A model generated the notes under the pieces. That model was not told where the DNA came from and did not search any database. It worked only from the letters and a program-made list of their open reading frames with translations. Positions 9,231 through 21,489 of a stretch of 64,000 nucleotides of DNA are shown piece after piece. The position numbers and the translations under genes were made by a program. Origin of the DNA: Bugula neritina (lineage: Eukaryota > Bryozoa > Gymnolaemata > Cheilostomatida > Bugulidae); the NCBI GenBank assembly GCA_964035545.1, contig CAXIUT010000077.1, positions 24,903 through 88,902 of the forward strand, written 5' to 3'. The number at the start of each line of letters is the position of its first letter. Within the stretch, counting starts at the first letter, position 1.

Positions 9231-12200
9231 CAAGTTACCCACTAGCATACAAAACAATCAGCTGATGGATAGTATTTCTTGTACCTTGACTATGTACCAC
9301 AGCAAATTGAATGATAGTTTGGGTTGATCTCTTTGGTATTCCTGCTAGTAAATTCCTCCATATTCTACTATAATTTTTATATTCATAAATCTATCTAAAA
9401 CGAATTATCTCCAAAAAATTTATCACATAGATATTTCCCTTAGAAGTACAAGAAACCTAAATAATCCATCAAATACTATCAAGGGATGCTAGTGGTCCAT
9501 CAACTGAATGTCAGTTATAGTTTAGTCTTCACTTTTTATGTCCAATACTCGAACCTACATCTCCTGTTCTAGTAGTTTTTCTCCCAAATAACTAACTTAG
9601 AATTAAGTACTTGAATATAAATAAAGTTTGCTAGTGATCCAAAAATATAAAATAGCCCATTCTATGAATACACAACTTCAACTTCAGTGCAGAATCGCCT
9701 TAAAACTCAACACCCAAATTAAATACTCTACAAAATCGAAGCTAACTTAGCTAATGAACTAAAATCAAACCACTTCTGTCAACTGATACTATCAAATCGA
9801 GTAGAATTTAGGTTTTAATAAGAATAACTTCTGAATGATGACCGAAAAGACACTTAACAGATTCGACCTTATCTCCAACAACTTTTAATATCTCTATTTT
9901 AGAACCCACTCCAAAGAATAGATAATCTCCCAAAGACTACATACATTTAGATTCAATCAAATGCTCGACTTTCACTCTTTTCTTTTAGAATACCTTCACA
10001 GATCCTTTAGAAAGTCCGACCCATTTGTTAATATTTATTGACAAGACCAAACAATCTCCTCTACTCTCGTACTCTCGAATCCACTAAAAGTTATTATAAA
10101 ACCCGAGGATAGAAGCCTTCTTGAAAATAACTTGAAAATTGCTCCAGATAAAAATTCCAGCAGTATTATAGTGAAATCCTTTAGGAATATTGCCTTTGAT
10201 AGGAGAATAGATAACAATCATCTCGTCGATATCGATGTCTTTCCGAAGAAACCTGGGAACATGTCCTTTATAAAATAAACTTTAAGGAATTTGACCAAAT
10301 TAACTTATTGATATTTGAGCTCTCATCATCTAGACTTCACTAGAATAGCAGCTAAATATATCATGCTAGTAGCACTGTATATGATAGAGGTTGTCGTTTT
10401 ACTCAGCTACCTAGTAAGGAGCCTTATTGCCAAATATCAAATCTATCCATAAATGCAATTTATCACTTACCTGAGGACTCTATAAGACCTACCTCATTTT
10501 AAATATAAATTATTCAGGGGAACGAGCCCAAGTCGGCAATACCACAGCGTGCACCTCTTATCCTTTCTGCTTACGACCCAGCTATATTTGATTTCTATTT
10601 CTCAAAAACTAAGGCCAATAATAAAATTAGGGAGTAAGTTCTTTATTATCAGAAGATGAAGATAATATAGTAGAAAATTGTTCCTTTATTCCAGAAAATA
10701 GACGATCAGCGTGATCTAACTTTCTTCCTTGATGCTACCAGTGTAGACTAGTAAAGGGTTATAATCTAATGAAGTAGTTATAAAGAATAGTAGGATTAGA
10801 ATACATTGTCCCATATAAAAAACGAATATCTCGGTCACTGGGGTCAATTTCTTGCAGTCTCATCTTTAGTTTAGAAAACTTATCGATATTTAACTTACCA
10901 GTAGGAACAGATAGATCTCTCAAGTTCTACTTCTTCATGAAATCCCGACCCAGCTCATGAAAGTTATCTTTGCCTTAATAATTCACTATCACCCAAGGCA
11001 TAACTGGATATTGAGCCAAATCATTGGTTGACCTCCCTGAATACCGATTGACTAAACCTAGATACTCGAAATTACTAAGTTATCCTTTCCTCCACCTATC
11101 TGTAAACATTCTTTGCTAGAACTCTTCCTTCCGATTGAGAATCAGATCCACTTCTTCTCCTTTGAATTTATCCAAAAAGCCGTTCCTGGTTTTTTCGTAA
11201 AACAAATTGAAAAAGTAACTTTTATGCGTTTTAGAACTAAACAACTAAAAAGCAACCTGTCTCAACATATACCTTCGAGTAAATATTTATCCCTATATAA
11301 AAGATACTTCAAAAGTATTTATTTACGTCTATTACCACTAGTTCAACTTCTACCTCCAGTGACATTTGTTAGTAGTCATTCGGTATTCTTTCTCCTCAGG
11401 CATTGTTTCATGTCCAGTAAAAGTAAATTATATATTTTTGGCTCTTATGCTTATTCTACCTCCATAAACTCCCCGCTTAGTCACCCACTCACACCAAAAC
11501 CACTCCTTCTTCGACCTATCTTTTTCTATCTCGTCTTTACGACCTGCATAACTCCAAGATAAGTCAGATCGAGATATTTATGATACAGTAGAAAAGTAGG
11601 TAGAATTGATGGATGATTTTAGGGAAAGGTCAAGGTTATTTTTGTTTGTTTCCTGTTTAAGCAAGATAAGATCTTTATATTTTTGTCTGCGAGGGTAAGG
11701 CAACTTATTGAGTTCCATTTTTACTGGTTTAATATTAAGTTTATATAACCCAAAAGGTCCCAACTCCTTTTAATCCAATTAATAGAAACAAGTTGTCAAA
11801 TCATCAAGATCTCCCTGTAGTTAAAACCAGTGCTAGTTAGATATCAGCAACTCTTTCCACTATTTCTAATTTTGAAGACCTTCATCATTTAATTAAATCA
11901 ACATAGCCTCATATATCTCATCCAGTTAACGATGCACTCCGATCATTTTCAATTCAGATGGGAACTACAACTACACCAACTTCTAATTCAAAGGTTAAAC
12001 CATCCAGCTTGGAGTAGTAATATTATTAATCCAATACTCTCTTGATACTTCTAGTAGTTTACAACTGACTAGTTATAATTTATCGAATGATTTATTTTTT
12101 TATTATTATAATTCTGATGTAAAGGTTTTAATGATTTATTTTTGTTATGTATCTTTGATACTAAAGCTTCTAACTGTCTTCATAGCCAAATCCATCAATT

Positions 12201-15200
12201 TCAATAGCTATTGGTCAATGAAAGAACTCTACAAAGCCTATTAAATACACTTACTTGCATGAACCAATCCCTCTATTGCCTTCTTCTTAGACTTCTATTT
12301 AAATATTTTCCATAGCTATCCACTAATAGAACCAGCTCGTATTATATAACTACGATTCAATGAATTAACCACCTACATAAACAGCTACACCCACAATCCC
12401 ATCTATTAAGTAGTTTCAAAGCTATTTGTATTGCTTAGTAGGTAATCTATGGTTTGTTTGAAGATAGCGATGGGAGCCAAAGTGGATATAAATGATATTT
12501 TGTTGCCCAGCTATCGATATAAAATTAAATTTAGTAATAAATAGAGTTATGTAAGTTAACATTTTTTTGATAAAAACAATGCTATTGAACCACCAGGACA
12601 AGTATCATCTTCTATGCTAACAAAAGGCAAAGCTACATCACCAACTCCATTCAGCAATCCCTGCTCAACCAGATAGTACAAACTCTTCCAACCTCGACAA
12701 TGCTAGATCAAGGCATAACATCCACGATTGGGCTTTTTAATATTATTTTTAGAAATAACCAATTCCTCAGAAACCTAGCCTTGACTTTTAATAAATTCTT
12801 TCAGCAAAGACAAAGTTTAATAAGTAACTACTGAAGGAAGTACAGCTAGCGTATTGCTACTATCTTAGTAATATACATTTTAGAGGAGAAACTATATAAA
12901 GATGGAGTTATTTTTAGTTATTTTAGCACTATTTAGCAACAATCGAATCATTTGTTTAATTATTGATCTCCAGGTATTATAAATTGTAGAGTCGACCACT
13001 AACTTATCTTTAATAGCTTTAAATAAAATCAAATAGTTGTAATTACAACTCAAACGATAAAGACTTTTATCTGTCAAATGCTTTATACCAGAATTTATCT
13101 AAACAAAAACCTTTTCTCTCTATTTCACCATACCAACTTTCAATATCACATCTTAAACCATCTTGTCAATAATAGTAGATTTGCCAGGTGTTATTATATT
13201 GTATTTATCAATCACGTGGTGCAATACCCTCAGACAATCACTCAAACTAGAACTCTAGTTCTGATAATAAGCTCTGGTAAAATAACCAAGCCAACAGTCC
13301 TGAGTCTGCTCCCTTACCACGTACTCCAAGACTACATCCCCCAAACCAACCACCGCCTCTCCTACTAAATGTCCCTCACTCTCAACGATGCCACACAACA
13401 CTCTTAGACTAATATTCCAACTGCTTATCGACTTAAATATTATGTCGATGCCCACAAAACATTTCAACAGGTAAGTGGACATCATACCAAAAGCAGAATT
13501 TTATGACTAAGAAAGCTATCGAGAGCGGCTTCTTCTTTTTAGTGATTTGAGCAAAGACAAAATAAAATAAAGATCTCTCTCGAGAAAGGTCTAGTTATTG
13601 TTGTTGTTCTCTATTTGAAAATCTTTTATTTATGATAGAGAAGAAAACTACTTTACGACTGAATTAAAAAATGTATAGTAAGTTTAAGCCAGTCTTTTTT
13701 GCAGTAGCTAGTAATGAGGCAAATATGTCTATGAAGTAGCAAAAAGAACCATAGAGGAAGTCAGCTTTTTATGTAGATCTTTTTTAATCAAAACTCTGAT
13801 TAGCTTATTTTATCTAATATATGATTCGATGAGTGCGAGAACAAATTGCTGCACAGGAAGAGAACAGTTAGACCAAATCTAAAAATTAGACAATGTTTTT
13901 AAAACTAATTGAAGTTATATTTTCCTCATTTTGTTTTATATTTGAGGATCTGATGGGACTTTATGTTTGCCTCTTCTAAAAGATACTACAAACTAAAATA
14001 TACTCAACAGTAGTCCTGAGTCCTGAGTCTAACGAATTAGCTGGTTTCTTTTCACCAATAAAAACAAAAAAGGATTCAAATATTTCATGTTCTTTATCAT
14101 ATCGTCCAAAAAACAACCTCCCTCGTCTAAATAAACCATCAGTCTCAACATCTAAAAAAAATACTTAATCAACTACACAATCTTCCCCTCACTATCTTCA
14201 ACTTCCTCTAAACTACGACTCAGTCTCTCCAAAACAAAAAATATAGTCTCCAACCCACCCAACTGCAAACAAATATCAAACATCTTAGGCTGCTTAGTCA
14301 CAGGATTTATTACAATCTCAGTCTTAGCCTTAAAAAAAGACCATCTCTGCTCCATCAACTACAATATCGGAGGCTATTGATGATGATTCAACTTATAACA
14401 ACACTTATCGAATCCCAACGACTCAATCACCACTCTTGTCTTCTTCTCACTCTCACACCATTTCTTGTACAGCTAAATCAACTCCAACGAACAATTCAAT
14501 GCATAAAATGAACGAATGGTCCCAAAACAATGGCCCAACTCAAAACTCTTTATCTATCCTTTACGAACCAACTTTATCTAGTACTCAGAACCATCAATAC
14601 TTACCTTCAAAAGGTTGTTGTCCTTCCCAGACAAAGTAGCCGTCACTAAAGATTGATAGTTATCTTATCCCAAATTTATATATTGTTTCTTTTATTATAT
14701 GATGACCTTATTTCCTTGTTTGACAACTACAACTGCCATACGTTATCTCTGTTCCTTGATAGATTAAATGCTAAACTTTTGAGGAGATTGACTAAAAGTT
14801 ACACTTACCTCATACAACACCTCTTTATCCAATTTTATTCTAAGAATCTTGTGCTAGAGTTAAGTTGGTTAATATAGCCCGCCAATAGCGTCGAACACTA
14901 TCACAAATAGTAGAGATTTTACTTATCTAATATTTTTCATGACTAATCCACAGTGATCGATGCCACATTTTATATTAACATTTTCATCACAAAACCTACG
15001 ACTTAGAGAAGCAAGCAAACCTATTATCCTGATTAGTTTTTATACTATTACAGGAAATGACACACCTCTACGAATCAAAGACTGCCAACTAACTACATTC
15101 AATAAATTTAACAATAACTTGTACTTTAAAACTGTCATATTACTTAAAGCCTACTCACGAATCACTCTAAAGGCCACCTGACTAATCACCACGTTTCTCT

Positions 15201-16230
15201 ATTACAAATAGTGATTCACCAGTATCTTGAACAATTACTAGTTACTTTCAAATTTACAAGCCAAACACTTCAAACCCACCAATATTATTGATTCTTTCTC
15301 TTCAGAACCAACGGTTTATTCAGGAACCTATAAAGCAAATTAAATAACAGCGTTAAATAATCTCTTACCTTCTTTCAACACAATCGCATCCCTCAAACCC
15401 TACATCGCATCTCTCTACTTGCCATTTAAACTCTACTGCTTACCACTCTCATACATAAATTTAGTCTGTAAAAAATATGAAAACAGTAACTACTATCCTC
15501 CCAATACGATCTTCACCAAGCTCAATAAAATCTACTGATTGAACTAGCTCTTCTTGTACTTCCTTAACTTGCTGATCAACTTCTTTTGAGTTTTTATTTG
15601 AAAAATAGCAAAGAATGAAGTATTCAGAGGCTAGTGTTCTACCAATTCCCACTTAGCAAAGATAAGAGTCAAAGATAGCACTTGTTTCAAAGATAAACAA
15701 CCTTCAGGAATACTCAATAAACAATTATATATTTTGAATATTTTGCCTATCTTCATAGCTCTTGCCCTCACTCCCAACAACTGAGAATTAACCCGAGTTC
15801 CCAAAGTCTCCATCTACAACAATAAAGTACGATTTCCTATCAAAAGCAGGATAGCGAATTGATAAATCTTTTAGAATAAAAAGTGCCAATATTTATTTTA
15901 TTTCCCGTTTTATTTGAACATTTTCAAGGCATGAGAAGCCAACTAATAAAAGAAAGAAAGCAATCCTCCTCCAAAATCATTTTGAGCAGCCAATAAAGAT
16001 ACATAAATAAGAACAGGGTATTTATAAGGAGTAGGTAGAGTGTGGTCGATCAAAGCCTATCTCACCAGATTAAGTAGTTTTTACGAACGAATGCCAAGAG
16101 GAGATAGTTTAGAAATGATTTATTATTCGAGAAAAGAATCCTCAGCACGGTACGACTAAAATTTATTATTTTTCAGAGATTGAGTGATAGATTAGATCAG
16201 GAGTCTTACCTGACCTTCACTATTCTACAT
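9131..16230 (-). CDS. BEACH-WD40 giant protein (LvsA/neurobeachin-like)
   Basis: Large scaffold protein of the BEACH family, which acts in vesicle fusion, lysosome or contractile-vacuole traffic. Predicted 2,346 aa, the usual size class. The N-terminal two thirds are helical, armadillo-like sequence, with a ConA/laminin-G-like segment near residue 530 (LVTATLSGKDNN, ELGHCFGTIRSFY). A PH-like region precedes the BEACH domain (about residues 1717-1993), which shows the hallmark stretches LGLVNRYSGRSTNDLAQYP, MPWVIVNY, DPSDRDIRFLYGTMY, LHLWIDLIFGNK and QISISQFGQIPQSLF. WD40 repeats follow (FGHHSEVILIKTQ, SVDRSGLILVHQL). Three C-terminal introns at 9187-9206 (20 nt), 9457-9476 (20 nt) and 9592-9610 (19 nt) restore the frame; 7,041 coding nt is divisible by 3. 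Start at 16230 gives MQNSEGQVRL, only 52 bp from telomere repeats. Confidence 0.88.
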
Positions 16231-16281
16231 TATATATATAATAAACTCAATTATCTAATTCATATTTTATCACAAAAATCA

Positions 16282-16367
16282 GGGGTTGGGGTTGGGGTTG
16301 GGGTTGGGGTTGGGGTTGGGGTTGGGGTTGGGGTTGGGGTTGGGGTTGGGGTTGGGGTTGGGTTGGG
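16282..16367 (+). repeat. Telomeric tract, right end of chromosome piece 1 (first copy)
   Basis: GGGGTT repeats directly after TTTATCACAAAAATCA (16266-16281). G-strand 3' orientation fits a right telomere. One irregular GGGTTGGG unit sits at its end. Confidence 0.97.
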
Positions 16368-16383
16368 TTTATCACAAAAATCA
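16368..16383 (+). repeat. Repeated subtelomeric 16-mer between telomere tracts
   Basis: Exact second copy of the 16 bp that precede the first telomere tract (16266-16281). It probably reflects overlap of telomere-ending reads rather than real sequence. Confidence 0.85.
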
Positions 16384-16464
16384 GGGGTTGGGGTTGGGGT
16401 TGGGGTTGGGGTTGGGGTTGGGGTTGGGGTTGGGGTTGGGGTTGGGGTTGGGGTTGGGGTTGGG
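16384..16464 (+). repeat. Telomeric tract running into assembly gap
   Basis: Second (GGGGTT)n run, ending at the N gap. Physical right end of chromosome piece 1. Confidence 0.97.
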
Positions 16465-16664
16465 NNNNNNNNNNNNNNNNNNNNNNNNNNNNNNNNNNNN
16501 NNNNNNNNNNNNNNNNNNNNNNNNNNNNNNNNNNNNNNNNNNNNNNNNNNNNNNNNNNNNNNNNNNNNNNNNNNNNNNNNNNNNNNNNNNNNNNNNNNNN
16601 NNNNNNNNNNNNNNNNNNNNNNNNNNNNNNNNNNNNNNNNNNNNNNNNNNNNNNNNNNNNNNNN
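16465..16664. other. Assembly gap (200 N)
   Basis: Exactly 200 N between a G-strand and a C-strand telomere, so it joins two chromosome ends. It carries no biological sequence. Confidence 0.99.
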
Positions 16665-16763
16665 CCCAACCCCAACCCCAACCCCAACCCCAACCCCAAC
16701 CCCAACCCCAACCCCAACCCCAACCCCAACCCCAACCCCAACCCCAACCCCAACCCCAACCCC
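16665..16763 (-). repeat. Telomeric tract, left end of chromosome piece 2
   Basis: CCCCAA repeats on the plus strand, the correct orientation for a left telomere. The first unique base is 16764, 50 bp from the stop codon of the alveolin-like gene. Confidence 0.97.
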
Positions 16764-16813
16764 TTAAAAGTATTATATATAGGATAAATAAGAAATATAT
16801 ATCACTGATCTAT

Positions 16814-17978
16814 TCAATCATTTATTTGGTAAAATTGTCTGTTGCTTTCAGTCTAGTAAGGTTTCTCTTCGTTTCTTCTACTTTTCCTGCCTACTTGAGA
16901 TATTCCTTTCCTTCTTGTTGGACTATCACCCTCCTTTCTGATATCTTCAGGCAAATCTATTAGTTGGGTTATATAAGTCTATCTTTTTCTTGGTTGAAAA
17001 GCCTGTTATCTACTATCTTTGTACTGACTTTCTACTAAAGTTTATGACTGCAAAGGTGAAGTTCCCTGGAAGACAGGTCCACTTTGTATCCGATCCAAAG
17101 TCTGAAAAGGTTGATAGATTCCACTTGATGTATTAGTAAGAGGTATATTATGCTGATGCTGTTCCATATAAGTAGGCGAAGTGGACAGTATCCTTGAATG
17201 TCCTTCTTCTACATATCCAATCGGTTTATATTGACTCTAAGGTCGACTTGAATAATTATAAATAAGTGCAGAATCGATAGGTTTAAATTCCGCATCAGGT
17301 TTAACAGTAACACCCTGTTGTCCTAGAACGATTCTACTTTTTTATTTTGCAGTTTCGATATCTATATTTTCAGGATAGTGAACTATTTGTCTAAATGTTT
17401 GTTGAAGTACTTTTCGACTGGAATGTATTAATATCTTTTGATTTTTTTTTAAACAGGAATATACTATATTTTTTTTTATTGGATAATTTATTTTTTGTAT
17501 TAAGTGATTTTTTAGACAGCATAATATTCTGTTTTTGTTTTTTCACGAGGAACCATTTCATATTCCTTTCGTTCTTACATCTTAGTCACTTTCTTCTTAA
17601 TAGGAACCCTTTCAATATATTGACGATTTTCATATTATATCACTTTCTTTTCAAAAGGAACATAATTTATACGACTCTATCCTGCATATTTTAAATCATA
17701 CCTTTTACCACGTCCTACCTCTTTACCTGAGATGAAACCAAGTTAGAAACTTATGATTTCCTCAAAGAACTGCTTCGAATAGTATTTTGAAAATCATTAT
17801 TCAGATATTGATCAGTATTGGATATTGTGTATAATCTTTCCCTTGAAGCCTGAGGTTGTGCCAAAGGTTGAGTATTATAACCATTTTAAATGTTTTAATT
17901 AGGAGTATCAAGGTATGTATAGCGTTTCGGGTTATAGGTTTAGACAGGAGAGTGAGGTTCTTCTTTGCCAAAATCCAT
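16814..17978 (-). CDS. Alveolin-like membrane-skeleton protein
   Basis: 374-aa protein resembling alveolins, the filament proteins under the alveolar sacs of alveolates. The central part (about residues 95-190) holds repeated charged/hydrophobic units typical of alveolin domains (VPFEKKVIQYENRQYIERV, VPIKKKVTKMQERKEYEMV, KKIQYIPVQ, YQYIPVEKQIVHYP). The flanks are Gln/Ser/Pro-rich and disordered. Two 20-nt introns at 17391-17410 and 17682-17701 are required; 1,125 coding nt is divisible by 3. Start is the ATG giving MDFGKEEPHSPV. First gene on piece 2, its stop 50 bp from the telomere. An articulin would look similar, but the EK-rich valine pattern favours alveolin. Confidence 0.75.
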
Positions 17979-18207
17979 TTTTATTTGATTTGAATATAAA
18001 ATGATAGAGTTTAATAATATTTTGATATTTTAGATGAGTAAACTACAAAATTAGGTATTGATTTCTTTATGCCAGGTTACGGGTTTTACCAATAACTAGG
18101 GACTCAGAAGACAATTTGTTAATTTTTATCGATTAATCAAAACCCATAGTCTACTATATTCTCTCTTCCTGACAGACGCTATAACCAAAAAAACTTATTA
18201 GGAATAA

Positions 18208-18680
18208 ATGATCTAGACTAAATAGAAAATAAGAGGACTTTAAAAACAGCTATAAAACCATGATATTCGTCGATTTTGTTAACTATGGGGGATCTAGACT
18301 TAATACGCCAATGTCTAGAAGATAAAAGTTTCTAAAAATGAACTAAAATTAGGAATATAAGTGGCACGTGTAGCTAACATGCTTCCTCGAATAAATGACT
18401 AAGTCTACCAGGCTTAAACTTATGGATAAGTGCATGAGATACTTTATAAATTTACAACTTAAATAGGCAAAATGAAAGGTAGCTAAAAAAATCTATCATC
18501 TAACTTCAAAAGAATCATCGATTAGTTCATCTTGTTAGAAGTATTAATCATATTAGATAGCAAAATTTATCATAGAAATACAAGAAGTTAAACTAGCATT
18601 TGTAGGAGAAATCAAGAGATGAATTGAAATAGATTTTAGCCCGATTTAGGATATAATATTAGAAGGCATTTAATTTTTGA
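18208..18680 (+). CDS. Small helical protein of unknown function
   Basis: No family recognised. A 20-nt intron (GTATTAATC...GATAG, about 18545-18564) joins two exons. Two start models both keep the frame: ATG at 18208 gives 150 aa, while ATG at 18285 (MGDLDLIRQ) with an extra 25-nt intron gives 116 aa. The shared body is helical and amphipathic (RVANMLPRINDQVYQAQ, FKRIIDQFILLEQNLSQKY, LKQILARFRIQY). The size and a central helix pair are loosely like ESCRT-III/CHMP proteins, but I cannot assign it. It lies 53 bp upstream of profilin. Confidence 0.6.
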
Positions 18681-18733
18681 TGCAAGCTCTTATTTATGAA
18701 TAATTAGATTAATTTAATATTGATATATTTAAA

Positions 18734-19223
18734 ATGGAACCTGAAGTTGCTACACTAGACCCAAAAAAACTAACAGAAGAACTATAAAAAATGACATAAG
18801 TACTATCCATTTGATACAGTGGGCTAAAGCAGTCATCTTCAGTGATAGACAAATCATTGCCACCAAAGGATGCAAACCTAAATTCTAAGAACTAACTGCC
18901 TATTTCAAAATCTACTAAAGCAGAGACGAAACAGTCGGTAGAGGTATTAACAGCATGATGAAGGTTTTATTTTGCTGGGAGATCATTACGATGTCCACCG
19001 TTTTCATCCTCCTCTGGTTTACGGTCGCAGAGGAAACGCATAAAATGGGTAGGGCATTTGCTGTGCAGTTGGTAAATCAAAGAAAGGATAGAAAGTGTAC
19101 ATACTGATCACATATGTCTTACCAATTATATCAGCAAGAGCTATTCCTCAACAAATTAACTTCTACAACGATTTCAGTACTTAGTTTTATAATTTAGTTG
19201 GAGAACTAGAACAATTCAACTGA
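18734..19223 (+). CDS. Profilin
   Basis: Actin-monomer binding protein, 149 aa, the usual family length. It shows the profilin core: WAKAVIFSDRQIIATKG near residue 21, FKIYQSRDETVGRGF, then HRFHPPLVYGRRG-type strand residues (DHYDVHRFHPP) and a C-terminal helix after VLPIISARAIPQQIN. Two 20-nt introns, 18800-18819 and 18944-18963, are needed; 450 coding nt is divisible by 3. The second splices GRG onto FILLGDHYD exactly where the family is conserved. It probably works with the WASP-like protein and formins in ciliate actin assembly. Confidence 0.88.
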
Positions 19224-19291
19224 TTGTCAATCAACCCTTATTATTAAATCCTATTAATCATTATTAAATCCTATTTTATCATTATTTAGTC

Positions 19292-20032
19292 TCATATTCC
19301 ACTACGAGTAGCAGTCACGTTGAAATTGCGATTAGGATGGATACTTGTCCAGTGATTCCCTGATGGTTGGGTCAGGTTTTGCTGGAGAGATGTGCTTTGG
19401 TTATTTTGGGTAGGTAGAAATGTTGTTTTTGATGAGTTTACTGGCGTTTGGCTGTTGTAGAACATGGGACTATGTCCGTTTTTTTGTTCAAGTTAAAGTT
19501 TGAGATGAGATATTAGTTAATCTTTTTTGATTGTGTCTGTTCTAAGTTGGTTATATTGGTTTTCTAGAGCTGCTTTTTAAAACCAGAGACGAAGGTATGA
19601 TTATTTCAGTAGAGTAATATTATTACTTTATTCTGATATAAATTATTCTAGGAAGGAATCAGGAAGCTCTAATTTTTATTTTCTTTAAGTGATTTGAGTT
19701 TATGTACGTTTTGGTTTTCTATGACTACCTTATCCCTCTGCAAATCTATTTTATGGATATCCATTAACTTTGAGGGATTTGGTTATTTATTTAGTTTGTG
19801 TAAAATCTGGTAGAATTTTAGTTTACTGGATAGCGAAATAAGGTTCTTTAAGATCACTTTTTTGTTTTGAATGTCGATTAGTATATCTTTAATCTTTAGA
19901 GTGACTTCTTCTAGACTATCTAGATGCATAGGCATGAGATCGAGGAACAAGATCGCTTAATTCTGGATCCTAAAGATGAGAAATAAAACGATGAGCCAGA
20001 GGGTTGTTGCGGTTGTATGTAATCTTAATCAT
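19292..20032 (-). CDS. Basic orphan protein
   Basis: Intron-free 246-aa frame, unrecognised. It is rich in Arg, Lys, Ser and Gln, with a basic stretch (SRQSRRSHSKDQRYTNRHSK) near residue 38, a predicted helical middle (YLRLWFQKAALENQYNQLR) and a low-complexity Asn/Thr/Ser tail. Many TAA/TAG codons fall at Gln positions, which supports real coding. Its start codon lies 80 bp from the telomeric tract at 20113. Only 68 bp separate its stop from the profilin stop. Confidence 0.65.
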
Positions 20033-20112
20033 TCTTTGATTATAGTTCAATTTGAATTAATTCAAATGATATGATATTATTAACTATAGTTTAAATGAGT
20101 TATCAGAAATAA

Positions 20113-20192
20113 GGGGTTGGGGTTGGGGTTGGGGTTGGGGTTGGGGTTGGGGTTGGGGTTGGGGTTGGGGTTGGGGTTGGGGTTGGGGTTGG
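20113..20192 (+). repeat. Interstitial telomeric tract (GGGGTT)n, 80 bp
   Basis: Pure G-strand repeats. Left flank TTATCAGAAATAA, right flank CTATCTTCCAAG. The right flank is still inside the open frame of the next gene, so coding sequence is interrupted or overwritten here. Confidence 0.97.
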
Positions 20193-21231
20193 CTATCTTC
20201 CAAGATTACAAATGCACCCTAAAAGCAGGTTTTCCTTTTTTTGGTAGATTATACATAGGTGAATAACATCTTATGTTCGTCTCGAATATATTTGGGATAG
20301 TAAAAAAAACAGCAATAGTCATAGATACAATAACGAAGATAGTATAAATAAATAACGATACAATCAGTTTAGTAGGTAGAGATATAAAGGGTAAGAAAGA
20401 GTAGGATTTTATATTTTCTGGATTTAAGAATAGCAATGCATTTAAGATAATATATGCGTTATGGAAGAAATAAACATTGTAGTCTGATGTTCTTAATGCA
20501 CATACATAAGAATAATTATAAGCATAAAAAATGCCATAAATGAAGAATATATAAGACGGCAATGTATAAATAAATATTTTTAATCCTTCGATTATTGACT
20601 CATAAAAACAAAAAATGATAGAAATGGTCTTTCCCTGCTCTCTAGACCAATTCTATAACTTCTTTATCGCTGACGATGCATAAGTATATTCCAGAAAAAT
20701 GCATTTATAATTCAAAAAAGCAACTAACGTAGTAGCAACTAATTGGAAAATGAACGAATAAATGAATGCCTAAATGAGAGAAATAAATGCAATACTAAAA
20801 GTGAAAGGAGTTCCCTGGAAAAGCTAAGCAACTATGAATCAAATTTGGCTCATGACCAAAAGAACACCGTACCTATAGATCAATATAGATAAGAAATAAA
20901 TATAAAAACTATTACTTATATAACAGATCTACCATATTCTACCTATTTTACTTGTTAGTAGCATATGGTAATCGAGAAAGAAGGAGATAGTAAATGTAAA
21001 TTTAGCTGTAGTAATGCTATAGTATTTAATAAATCTACTTATATGAAAAATACTATTTTAACTAGAACCTTTGCTGACTTCAAATAAGATTATATGGTAT
21101 ATTGTATCTTAAATAGATTTGGAGCTAAAATGTTAAATAAAAATTGTAAAAAATGAAAAAAGGACAAGAAGAACACTAAAAAAGAAAATCAAGACAATCT
21201 GTTGACGTCTAATTTTAACAAGATAGTCCAG
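20193..21231 (-). CDS. Multi-pass membrane protein, 3' end lost under telomere repeats
   Basis: Minus-strand frame of about 340 residues with at least six hydrophobic segments (for example FSFFTIFIQHF, FISLIQAFIYSFIFQLV, LIVSLFIYTIFVIVSMTIAVFF). Near residue 120 a TGA in frame requires an intron; a GT-AG 33-mer around 20822-20854 would keep the frame, but this is uncertain. No stop is reached before the telomere tract at 20192 (last codons RVHLQSWKI). No ATG opens the frame near 21231, so the first exon is unresolved. Family not recognised; transport or receptor roles are both possible. Confidence 0.5.
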
Positions 21232-21489
21232 TCAAATCTCTAATAGATTTTGGTAGCTAAAAATAATTAGGCAGGGTGCCTAAAAATGTTTAAACTAAAA
21301 TAGATAGTTTAAATAAAAAGATTAATATCTTACTAGTAATTGTAGTTTTACTAATTGTTTTAATAATTGGAAATATATATCTAACTTTGCAGATTTAAAA
21401 TAATAAAGCCAATATCGATATTACATAAGTAGTTAACAATATAAATAAATGATTAATTAAAAAATTATTTGTCAATAATGTTAAAACTA

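Noticed and set aside
11113-11562. 149-codon plus-strand open frame
   Set aside because: It is antisense to the BEACH gene, just upstream of the BEACH domain on the minus strand. The BEACH frame is continuous and conserved.
13078-13485. Overlapping open frames on both strands
   Set aside because: Only the minus-strand frame continues in phase through TAA/TAG into the rest of the BEACH gene; the plus one is a shadow.
16180-16963. Long open frames of Gly-Val, Gly-Leu, Pro-Thr or Gln-Pro dipeptide repeats
   Set aside because: They are translations of telomere repeats and the N gap on both strands, not proteins.
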